A stretch of DNA of 27,624 nt, taken from positions 1 to 27,624 of the forward strand of contig JANXTN010000267.1 in NCBI GenBank assembly GCA_025352435.1, written 5' to 3'. The position numbers were made by a program, and so were the translations under genes. Shown piece after piece: positions 15,305 to 22,462 of this stretch. The notes under the pieces are model-generated. The model worked only from the letters and a program-made list of their open reading frames with translations. It was not told the DNA's origin and did not search any database. This stretch comes from Ferruginibacter sp. Lineage in GTDB: Bacteria; Bacteroidota; Bacteroidia; Chitinophagales; Chitinophagaceae. Each line of letters opens with the position of its first letter. Position 1 is the stretch's first letter.

Positions 15305-16114
15305 ATGTTACGAAGTATTTCACTCATTTTATCTGGGCTTTTTCTCTTTACATCTTGCTCACTAAAAAAAGCCAAAATAGACAATGATCTTAAAAAATAT
15401 TTTGATGAAAGAAATGTGGAAGGGTGTTTTACAATGATGGATAACAGCAATGGCTCCATTACGGTTTATAACATGGCAATGGATACAACCCGTTTCACAC
15501 CGGCCTCTACATTTAAGGTTGTTAATTCGCTTATAGGTCTAGAGACTGGAAGAATATTGGATGAGAATATGATTATAAAATGGGACGGCGTTGTAAGATC
15601 AAATGCGGAATGGAACAGAGACCTCACCATGAAAGAAGCTTTTAAAGTAAGCGCAGTGCCGTACTATCAGGAAGTAGCCAGAAGAATTGGTAGAGATACT
15701 ATGAAAAATTTTCTTGATTCCCTTTCTTATGGTAATAAAGATATTAGCGGTCCGATTGATTCATTTTGGCTAAATAATAAATTAAAGATTTCGCCGGATG
15801 AACAAATTGGTTTAATGAAACGTTTGTATTTTGATCAACTACCTTTTAGAAAAAGTGTGCATCAAACTGTGAGAGATGTAATGTTGCAGGAAGATAATAC
15901 GGCTTATAAATTAAGTTATAAAACAGGATGGGGATACAACGAAACAAACAATGGTATTGGCTGGGTAGTTGGTTGGATTGAGGAAAACAGGCACGTTTAT
16001 TTCTTTGCAACTTTGCTAAAATCAAAAGATCGCAATTACGATATGACTACGAGCAGATTGGCAATAACAAAAGATATTTTAAAACATTATGGCTTTTTTG
16101 AAGGTAAGCGCTAA
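15305..16114 (+). CDS. Class D (OXA-type) beta-lactamase, lipoprotein
   Basis: The 269-residue protein has a type II signal (FTSC, Cys18) and all class D active-site motifs: Ser68-Thr-Phe-Lys71 (PASTFK, nucleophile and carbamylated lysine), SAV at 116-118, YGN at 142-144 and KTG at 206-208. Family-typical sequence lies between them (WDGVVRS, EVARRIG, FWLNNKLKIS). The enzyme hydrolyses beta-lactams by an acyl-enzyme at Ser68. Substrate range cannot be read from sequence. Lipidation would tether it to a membrane facing the periplasm. There are no mobile elements nearby, so it looks like a resident chromosomal gene. A sensor role (BlaR-like) is unlikely because there is no transmembrane protease part. 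Confidence 0.92.
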   Translation: MLRSISLILSGLFLFTSCSLKKAKIDNDLKKYFDERNVEGCFTMMDNSNGSITVYNMAMDTTRFTPASTFKVVNSLIGLETGRILDENMIIKWDGVVRSNAEWNRDLTMKEAFKVSAVPYYQEVARRIGRDTMKNFLDSLSYGNKDISGPIDSFWLNNKLKISPDEQIGLMKRLYFDQLPFRKSVHQTVRDVMLQEDNTAYKLSYKTGWGYNETNNGIGWVVGWIEENRHVYFFATLLKSKDRNYDMTTSRLAITKDILKHYGFFEGKR

Positions 16115-16172
16115 AACAGTTTATTGTTTTTTTAACAACGCCTGCCCTTTCAATGATTAATTTGCAGGTTAG

Positions 16173-17807
16173 ATGATACTTCCTTTTCAATACACGTATT
16201 TGTTGTGGCTACTGCTGTTATTGCCTTTTATAATAGGTATGTATTTTTATGCAAGGCAAAAACGTAAAGTCGCTTTTAAAAAAATGGGCGACCCGCTTTT
16301 GGTAAAAGAACTTACGGCAAACTTTAATACATCTTCTCCTTATAAAAAATTCTTATTGTTGTTTTTGGCAATGGCTTTAATCTTATTAAGCCTGGCAAAT
16401 TTTAGAAGTCCGAAAGGAAGTGAAAAAATCACAAGAAACGGTATAGATGTAATGATAGCACTTGATGTGAGCAACAGTATGCTCGCACAAGATCTGACAC
16501 CAAACAGATTGGAAAGAGCTAAACAATTGCTTTATAAACTGATTGATAAGCTAGATAATGACAGAATTGGCATTGTGGTTTTTGCGGGAAAAGCCTATTT
16601 GCAAATGCCATTAACCGGGGATCATTCTGCTACTAAGATGTACCTGTCATCTGCCACACCACAAACCATTCCCACACAGGGAACCGTAATAAGTGAGGCA
16701 CTAAAAATGTGCTATTCTTCTTTCAACAGCAAGGAAAAAAAATACAAGGCGGTAATTTTAATAAGTGATGGTGAGGATCATGAAGAGAATGCATTAACGG
16801 TGGCAACTGAAATGGCGCAGCAGGGAGTAGTGATAAATACTGTTGGTATGGGAACCGCTGAAGGTGCACCTATAATGGATCCTGTTACAAACGAATTAAA
16901 AAAAGATGAACAGGGTATAACCGTTATTACAAAATTAAACCAACAGGCTTTGGCAGATGTTGCAAAAAAAGGCAACGGCGAATACCAGCTTTTTACCAAT
17001 ACAGATGCGGTGGTAAATTCATTGTACAACAATTTATCTACGATGGATAAGCGGATAGTAAATGATGATTCCTTGGTTAATTATAAAAGCTGGTTTCAGT
17101 GGTTGCTTGGAGCTGCCTTTCTTTTTTTAATTGCTGAATTGTTTGTATCTGAAGTAAAAAATGTTCCGTCCGTAAATAAAAAATTAGCAGTAGCGTTCTT
17201 GTTTATTTTATTTGGCTTTTCTGCTGCTGCACAAGCCGAAAATGAAAATATAAAACTTGGTAACGATGCTTATAAAAGAAAGGATTACCAAACTGCCATA
17301 AAGTATTACAATACTGTTGCTGAAAAAAATAATGCTACTGCAAATTATAATTTAGGCAATGCTCTTTACAAATCAGATAAAAAAGATGAGGCTATTGCAG
17401 CGTATGAAAAAGCTGTAGAGGTTATGAAAGCGCCCCTCGAAAAAAGCAATTCATTATATAACAAAGGAGTGGTTTTACAGAATGATAAAAAAACAGATGA
17501 TTGTATTTTAAACTATAAAAATGCATTGAAAATTGATCCAAATAACGTTGATGCCAGACATAATTTACAGATAGCTTTGCAAAAGCAAAAAGAGGATAAA
17601 CAGAAGCAGGATGAGCAAAATAAAAAAAATAAACAGAACGATAACAAAGACAAAAACGACAACCAGCCTAAGCCAAAACAAAGCAACCTAACACAGAAAG
17701 ATGCAGATCAAAAGCTGCAGGCTTTGCTACAAAAAGAAAAGGAACTGCAGGATAAACTGCATAAGGTTGGCACTTCAAATCCTGACAAGCCTGAGAAGGA
17801 TTGGTAA
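16173..17807 (+). CDS. BatB-BatC fusion: VWA domain plus TPR membrane protein
   Basis: Residues 1-330 match BatB: membrane segments at about 8-27 and 59-77, then a von Willebrand A domain with a complete MIDAS (Asp98-x-Ser100-x-Ser102, Thr148, Asp199), and a third segment at about 307-325. Residues 337-355 are hydrophobic and end in AAAQA like a signal peptide. They lead into TPR repeats (about 357-470; GNDAYKRKDYQTAIKYY) and a Lys/Gln-rich tail, as in BatC. Separate batB and batC genes are the usual state, so this looks like a fusion with the former signal peptide kept inside. Bat proteins were named for aerotolerance in Bacteroides; their mechanism is unclear. No batA or batD is adjacent. 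Confidence 0.85.
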   Translation: MILPFQYTYLLWLLLLLPFIIGMYFYARQKRKVAFKKMGDPLLVKELTANFNTSSPYKKFLLLFLAMALILLSLANFRSPKGSEKITRNGIDVMIALDVSNSMLAQDLTPNRLERAKQLLYKLIDKLDNDRIGIVVFAGKAYLQMPLTGDHSATKMYLSSATPQTIPTQGTVISEALKMCYSSFNSKEKKYKAVILISDGEDHEENALTVATEMAQQGVVINTVGMGTAEGAPIMDPVTNELKKDEQGITVITKLNQQALADVAKKGNGEYQLFTNTDAVVNSLYNNLSTMDKRIVNDDSLVNYKSWFQWLLGAAFLFLIAELFVSEVKNVPSVNKKLAVAFLFILFGFSAAAQAENENIKLGNDAYKRKDYQTAIKYYNTVAEKNNATANYNLGNALYKSDKKDEAIAAYEKAVEVMKAPLEKSNSLYNKGVVLQNDKKTDDCILNYKNALKIDPNNVDARHNLQIALQKQKEDKQKQDEQNKKNKQNDNKDKNDNQPKPKQSNLTQKDADQKLQALLQKEKELQDKLHKVGTSNPDKPEKDW

Positions 17808-17850
17808 TCCTATTTTCCTATACCGCTATTAGATTGTATAATTAGTTTTT

Positions 17851-17858
17851 TACCTTTA
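17851..17858 (+). promoter_or_regulatory. Candidate -7 element for the MNT/HEPN pair
   Basis: TACCTTTA matches TAnnTTTG at seven of eight positions and ends five bases before the ATG at 17864, which implies a leaderless mRNA. It could also drive ispG downstream. Confidence 0.4.
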
Positions 17859-17863
17859 CGTTA

Positions 17864-18190
17864 ATGGTAATCCAATATCAAATAACACAATTAGTAAAAG
17901 AAATCGCAGACAGATATAAGCCTGAAAAGATTTATTTGTTTGGTTCTTATGCTAATGGCGTACCTAATAAGGATAGCGATATTGATTTGTTTATTGTGAA
18001 AGAAACCAAAACAAGAAAAATTTACCGTATTGAAGAAATTCTAAATAGCTTAGACATAAATGAATTTCCCTTAATTGGAATTGATTTTATTATATATACA
18101 CCGCAGGAGTTAGAAAGAGTTAAAAATCATGTTGTAAACATCGCAAATATTGCTTTAAAAACGGGTAAGATTATGTATGAAAGAATATGA
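17864..18190 (+). CDS. Minimal nucleotidyltransferase (MNT, MntA-like)
   Basis: The 108-residue protein is a Pol-beta-type minimal nucleotidyltransferase. The active-site signature G27-S28-x10-D39-x-D41 is exact, and Asp74 (GIDFII) is in place for the third metal ligand, so it is probably catalytic. MNT proteins paired with HEPN proteins act as antitoxins in known HEPN/MNT toxin-antitoxin systems (e.g. HepT/MntA, where the toxin is AMPylated). Here its stop codon overlaps the HEPN start by 14 bases, the usual coupled arrangement. The pair lies between the Bat fusion and ispG. Confidence 0.9.
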   Translation: MVIQYQITQLVKEIADRYKPEKIYLFGSYANGVPNKDSDIDLFIVKETKTRKIYRIEEILNSLDINEFPLIGIDFIIYTPQELERVKNHVVNIANIALKTGKIMYERI

Positions 18191-18434
18191 GAAATGGTTT
18201 AAAAAAGCTGAGCAGGATTTATTTGTAATTAAAAACATTATTAATATTAGTGATGCGCCTTATGAAATATGTTGTTTTCATGCACAACAAGCTGCTGAAA
18301 AATATTTGAAAGCTTACTTAACCGCCCCACGCTATCCTGATGAAATGCACGACTTAACCTTACTTGATGCTCAACAAGCTTACCAAAATTCCCTTACAAT
18401 TAAAGAATTCGTAATCACCCACTTTTTTGATTAA
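18177..18434 (+). CDS. Shortened HEPN-domain protein, partner of the MNT
   Basis: The 85-residue product has the HEPN start (WFKKAEQDLFVIKN) and the core motif CFHAQQAAEKYLKAYL at about residues 33-48. It jumps straight into what looks like the family's C-terminal part (APRYPDE, residues 50-56, then a helix to FVITHF). COG2250-type HEPN proteins are usually about 120-130 residues; the missing piece is roughly 40 residues between these blocks and normally includes the HDL helix. No other frame contains it, so this is an in-frame deletion, not a frameshift. The string R52-x5-H58 spans the join and should not be taken as an RNase motif. Toxicity is doubtful. Confidence 0.78.
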   Translation: MKEYEKWFKKAEQDLFVIKNIINISDAPYEICCFHAQQAAEKYLKAYLTAPRYPDEMHDLTLLDAQQAYQNSLTIKEFVITHFFD

Positions 18435-18441
18435 TACTATT

Positions 18442-20463
18442 ATGAACTCATATTGCGAATCTCTCTCAAATTACAAGCGTTTAAAAACCCGGGAAGTAAA
18501 AGTTGGCAACCTCACCATTGGTGGTAATAATCCTATAAGGATACAGACGATGACGACTACTGATACTATGGATACAGTTGCAACAGTTGCACAAACCATT
18601 CGGTGTATAGAAGCAGGAGCAGAGCTTGTTCGCATAACTGCTCCCTCCAAAAACGAAGCGGAGAATTTACTCAATATTAAAGATGAACTGCGCAGACTTG
18701 GTTACAATACGCCCTTGGTTGCAGATATACATTTTACTCCGAATGCAGCTGAAATTGCTGCCAAGATTATTGAGAAAGTAAGGGTAAATCCTGGTAATTA
18801 TGTAGACAAAAAAAAGTTTGAACAGATTGAATATACCGATGCAGAATACGCAGAAGAAATAGACAGAATTAAAGAACGTTTTACACCGCTTGTTTTGCTT
18901 TGTAAAGAACATGGAACTGCTATGCGAATTGGTACAAACCATGGTAGTTTAAGCGATAGAATTATGAGCCGTTATGGCGATACGGCTATTGGCATGGTGG
19001 AAAGCGCTATGGAGTTTTTAAGAATTGCACGAGGAGAAAATTATCATCAGATTATTTTGAGCATGAAGAGCAGCAATCCATTGGTGATGGTGCAGGCTTA
19101 TAGATTGCTCATAACACACATGCAGCAAGAGTTTGGCGAATGTTATCCGTTGCATTTGGGTGTTACTGAAGCTGGCGATGGGGAAGATGGAAGAATAAAA
19201 TCTGCAATAGGGATTGGCTGTTTATTGGAAGATGGTATTGGCGATACAATAAGAGTAAGTCTTACCGAAGATCCGGAATTTGAAATACCGGTTTGTAGGG
19301 ATTTGGTGGAGCGCTATGAGATGCAGAAAGACGACGGACCACAGACGACAAACGATATACCATTAACCATCAACCATCAACCTTCCCTCTTCTACTCTCC
19401 ATTCGAATATAAAAGACGCATTACAAATGCAGTAAATAATATTGGCGGTAAAAATGTGCCGATTGTAATGGCGGATTTTATGCTGGCTAAAACCATTGCT
19501 GCTGCTGATTTACAGACCATCGGTTATAGGTATGATGTAGCAACTGATAAGTGGAACATTGGCGATGCGGCAGCAGATTATATTTATACTGCAGACAAAT
19601 TAATAAACTTTCCTTTGCCAGGAACATTGAACTTTATATGCAATTACAAGTTGTGGCAAAACGCAACTGCGGACGAAAGAAAATGTTTCCCATTATTTAC
19701 AGCTTATGAATTTTTAGCTGCGGAAAAAATACATGTGCAACTAAACTTTATTTCTGTTTGTGTAGAGGATGAAAATGGGGCACTGATAAAAAAACTTGCT
19801 GAAACAAAAAATGTTGTGTTGTGTATCTATTCTTCAAAGATGAATGCCATGCAGCAGATGAGGATGTTTATAAATGAGCTTGAAACCAAAGGAATTCATT
19901 GCCCTGTTGTTATTGCTGTAGAAAGTATGAAGAATACTATAGACGCACAGTTAATAGAATTTAGTGCAACTGCCGGTGGCTTATTATTAGATGGAATGGG
20001 CGACGGCGTCTGGTTAATAAATGATCCATCACAAATAGTAAATGACAAGGTAAGTGGCAGAACTTATTTAGCTGCTACAAACAACTACCAATTTTTAAAC
20101 AACACTTCTTTCTCTATTTTACAAGCGGTACGTACCCGCATTTCTAAAACGGAATACATCAGTTGCCCAAGCTGCGGAAGAACCTTGTTTGACCTGCAGG
20201 AAACAACAAGTAAAATAAGAAATGTAACCAATCATTTGAAAGGTTTGAAAATTGCAGTAATGGGTTGTATTGTAAACGGTCCAGGGGAAATGGCTGATGC
20301 AGATTTTGGTTATGTAGGCAGTGGTGTTGGAAAAATAACTTTATACAGAGGAAAAGAAGTGGTGAAGAAAAATATAAACAGCGAAGTGGCGGTAGATGAA
20401 TTGATAAACTTGTTGAAGGAAAGTGGGGTTTGGGTGGAACAGGAATTAGGAATTAGGAATTAG
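18442..20463 (+). CDS. ispG: 4-hydroxy-3-methylbut-2-enyl diphosphate synthase, long form
   Basis: IspG (GcpE) reduces MEcPP to HMBPP in the MEP isoprenoid pathway. The 673-residue product (start MNSYCESLSNY; an in-frame ATG at 18427 is less likely because it overlaps the HEPN stop) has a TIM barrel (about 15-290) and a linker. The large central insert of plant, Chlamydia and Bacteroidota forms follows (about 318-560), then the iron-sulfur domain with Cys575, Cys578, Cys609 and Glu616 as cluster ligands (CPSC and GCIVNGPGE). The linker at about residues 297-314 is encoded by degenerate heptamer repeats. The last six residues are encoded by a perfect heptamer array that extends beyond the stop. 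The enzyme is essential where the MEP pathway is the only route. Confidence 0.95.
   Translation: MNSYCESLSNYKRLKTREVKVGNLTIGGNNPIRIQTMTTTDTMDTVATVAQTIRCIEAGAELVRITAPSKNEAENLLNIKDELRRLGYNTPLVADIHFTPNAAEIAAKIIEKVRVNPGNYVDKKKFEQIEYTDAEYAEEIDRIKERFTPLVLLCKEHGTAMRIGTNHGSLSDRIMSRYGDTAIGMVESAMEFLRIARGENYHQIILSMKSSNPLVMVQAYRLLITHMQQEFGECYPLHLGVTEAGDGEDGRIKSAIGIGCLLEDGIGDTIRVSLTEDPEFEIPVCRDLVERYEMQKDDGPQTTNDIPLTINHQPSLFYSPFEYKRRITNAVNNIGGKNVPIVMADFMLAKTIAAADLQTIGYRYDVATDKWNIGDAAADYIYTADKLINFPLPGTLNFICNYKLWQNATADERKCFPLFTAYEFLAAEKIHVQLNFISVCVEDENGALIKKLAETKNVVLCIYSSKMNAMQQMRMFINELETKGIHCPVVIAVESMKNTIDAQLIEFSATAGGLLLDGMGDGVWLINDPSQIVNDKVSGRTYLAATNNYQFLNNTSFSILQAVRTRISKTEYISCPSCGRTLFDLQETTSKIRNVTNHLKGLKIAVMGCIVNGPGEMADADFGYVGSGVGKITLYRGKEVVKKNINSEVAVDELINLLKESGVWVEQELGIRN
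19330..19382 (+). repeat. Degenerate heptanucleotide repeat inside ispG
   Basis: The block reads as 7-base units: GACGACG, GACCACA, GACGACA, AACGATA, one extra T, then ACCATTA, ACCATCA, ACCATCA and ACC. It encodes a polar linker between the TIM barrel and the insert domain while keeping the frame open. The 7-base period and the bias to C on the coding strand differ from flanking coding DNA. Confidence 0.7.
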
Positions 20464-20510
20464 GAATTAGGAATTAGGAATTAGGAATTAGGAATTAGGA
20501 ATTAGGAATA
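20441..20510 (+). repeat. Tandem heptanucleotide array (AGGAATT)10 at the 3' end of ispG
   Basis: Nine perfect copies of AGGAATT are followed by one copy ending in A (AGGAATA), 70 bases in all. The first three copies are coding and supply the last residues (ELGIRN) and the TAG stop of ispG. The rest are downstream. In any frame the array reaches TAG within 21 bases, so copy-number change would not lengthen the protein much. Confidence 0.95.
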
Positions 20511-20790
20511 TTTGGACTGCGGAAGGTAAACCAAAAGCCCCATCGGGGCGCAATATTAATAGCAGGGAAAAATAAAAAAATGCAGGCAGCGCCTGCGGCA
20601 ACATACACGGTAGGTAAAAGTTGAAAAAAGATATAATGATGAAAGGCTGCGCTGCTTAGACGGAAATCGTTTTTGCTGCCTTTGAGCAAAAACATTGGAG
20701 GCGGGCGGCGAACAAATGTTCAAAAATGATCAACTTCACAAAGCCCCAAATAGTCTTCAAAAAACTCTACAGAAATAAAAATATTTATAC
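20511..20790. other. GC-rich, hairpin-rich spacer between ispG and nadB
   Basis: No credible gene was found. The stretch holds GCCCC-ATC-GGGGC at 20537-20549 followed by CAATATTAATAGC, a perfect 6-bp hairpin GCAGGC-AGC-GCCTGC at 20582-20596, and a 9-bp inverted repeat GTTTTTGCT/AGCAAAAAC at 20669-20693. It is visibly richer in G+C than the genes beside it and resembles dispersed intergenic repeats of Bacteroidota. The last 60 bases before nadB are AT-rich and should contain its promoter, but no clear -7 box was recognised. Confidence 0.5.
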
Positions 20791-22395
20791 ATGCAAACAG
20801 ATATTCTTGTAATTGGTTCGGGTATAGCGGGGCTTACGTATGCGCTGAAAACTGCGCAGCAAATGCCCGATAAAAAGATAACCATCCTCACCAAAACACA
20901 GAGCGATGAAACCAATACAAAGTATGCGCAGGGCGGCATTGCGGGTGTTACAGATTTTGATCATGACAGTTTTCAAAAGCATATTGAGGATACATTAATT
21001 GCGGGCGATGGACTTTGCAATCCACACATTGTAGAGATTGTAGTGAAGGAAGGTGTGGAAAGAATAAATGAATTAATTGCTTGGGGTGCGCAGTTTGACA
21101 AAGACCCTGAAGGAGATTATAAACTAGGCAAAGAAGGTGGTCACAGCGAAAATAGAATTCTACACCACAAAGATGTTACAGGAAAAGAAATGGAACGGGC
21201 ACTGTTGGAAGCCATAAAAAAAAGCAGCAACATCGAATTGATTAATCACTGCTTTGTGCTAGATATTATTACCCAACATCACCTCGGTTATTTGGTTACA
21301 AAATCTACACCCGATATTGAATGTTATGGCGTGTATGTTTTAAACTTATCTACCAATAAAATAGAGAAAATTATCGCAGGTATTACCATGCTTGCAACGG
21401 GTGGTAACGGACAGGTTTACCGCAGCACTACCAATCCCGCTATAGCTACAGGAGATGGGGTGGCAATGGTTTACAGGGCAAAGGGAAGAATAGAAAATAT
21501 TGAGTTTATACAGTTTCATCCAACGGCTTTATATGAAGCCGGTGTGCGTGGACATTCATTTTTAATTACAGAAGCTGTAAGAGGCGATGGTGGTATTTTG
21601 CGCAATGCTGCAGGCGAGGCTTTTATGGAGCGGTATGATGAACGCAAAGACCTTGCACCAAGAGATATTGTTGCAAGGGCGATTGACAATGAAATGAAAA
21701 TAAACGGAACTGAGTTTGTATACCTGGATTGCAGGCACATGAACCAGCAAAACTTTAGAGAGCATTTTCCAAATATTTATGAAAAGTGTTTGAGCATTGG
21801 TGTAGATGTTTCAAAAGATATGATACCGGTTTCGCCCGCTGCGCATTACAGTTGTGGTGGTGTAAAAACAGATGAGTATGCCAGAACATCTGTAAAGAAT
21901 TTATATGCCGCTGGCGAATGTGCAAGCACGGGTTTGCATGGTGCCAACAGGCTTGCCAGCAATTCATTGTTAGAAGCAATGGTTTTTGCTCATCGTGCTT
22001 ATGTAGATACAGTGAAGTATTTTGAAACTGCTCCTTCTAACGTAGAAAGAATTTTTCCTGACTGGAATACTGCGGGAACATCTGCACCAAAGGAGATGAT
22101 CTTAATAACACAGAGCTTGAAGGAAATGAAATTGCTGATGAGTGATTATGTAGGAATTGTGCGCAACAACGAAAGGCTGCAAAGAGCTAACAGGCGAATA
22201 GATTTGTTGCACGAAGAAACAGAGCATTTGTATGAACACACAGAAGTATCGCCACAGTTGTGCGAACTGCGAAATATGATAACTGTTTCTTACCTCATCA
22301 TTAAAAGTGCTGAGCTGCGCAAAGAGAGTAGGGGGCTTCATTTTAATACTGATTATCCTGAGAAGCAAACAATTTTACAGAACACAATTTTGTAA
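20791..22395 (+). CDS. nadB: L-aspartate oxidase
   Basis: NadB oxidises L-aspartate to iminoaspartate, the first step of de novo NAD synthesis. The 534-residue flavoprotein has the FAD-binding GSGIAG (9-14) after a hydrophobic strand and AQGGIA at 46-51. The substrate-site motifs HSENRILHHKDVTG, FIQFHPTALY and PRDIVARAI, and the C-terminal FAD contact AAGECASTGLHGANRLASNSLLEA, distinguish it from fumarate reductases and succinate dehydrogenase. Length is normal. nadA and nadC are not adjacent, so the pathway is split in this genome. Confidence 0.94.
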   Translation: MQTDILVIGSGIAGLTYALKTAQQMPDKKITILTKTQSDETNTKYAQGGIAGVTDFDHDSFQKHIEDTLIAGDGLCNPHIVEIVVKEGVERINELIAWGAQFDKDPEGDYKLGKEGGHSENRILHHKDVTGKEMERALLEAIKKSSNIELINHCFVLDIITQHHLGYLVTKSTPDIECYGVYVLNLSTNKIEKIIAGITMLATGGNGQVYRSTTNPAIATGDGVAMVYRAKGRIENIEFIQFHPTALYEAGVRGHSFLITEAVRGDGGILRNAAGEAFMERYDERKDLAPRDIVARAIDNEMKINGTEFVYLDCRHMNQQNFREHFPNIYEKCLSIGVDVSKDMIPVSPAAHYSCGGVKTDEYARTSVKNLYAAGECASTGLHGANRLASNSLLEAMVFAHRAYVDTVKYFETAPSNVERIFPDWNTAGTSAPKEMILITQSLKEMKLLMSDYVGIVRNNERLQRANRRIDLLHEETEHLYEHTEVSPQLCELRNMITVSYLIIKSAELRKESRGLHFNTDYPEKQTILQNTIL

Positions 22396-22436
22396 AAATC
22401 ACACAAGCTTTACAGGCTAATTTTAATTGACTCACT

Positions 22437-22444
22437 TACCTTTG
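22437..22444 (+). promoter_or_regulatory. Promoter -7 element for the acyltransferase gene
   Basis: TACCTTTG matches TAnnTTTG exactly and ends 18 bases before the ATG at 22463, giving a leader of about 14 bases. Confidence 0.5.
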
Positions 22445-22462
22445 AAGTTTCAATAACACAGC

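Noticed and set aside
18321..18353. R-x5-H in the HEPN protein as an intact RNase motif
   Set aside because: The arginine and histidine lie in the C-terminal block right after the deletion joint and are not at the position of the catalytic R-x4-6-H of HEPN RNases.
18177..18434. Frameshift as the cause of the short HEPN protein
   Set aside because: All three frames were considered between the AYLT and RYPDE blocks; the missing part is not encoded there, so the loss is an in-frame deletion.
20441..20510. CRISPR-like or iteron-like array
   Set aside because: The units are 7 bases without spacers and there are no cas or replication initiator genes; it is a simple tandem repeat.
20495..20695. 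Open frame of 66 residues on the minus strand in the ispG-nadB spacer
   Set aside because: It is made of the hairpins and the end of the heptamer array, has no family resemblance, and is best explained as a chance frame through repeat DNA.
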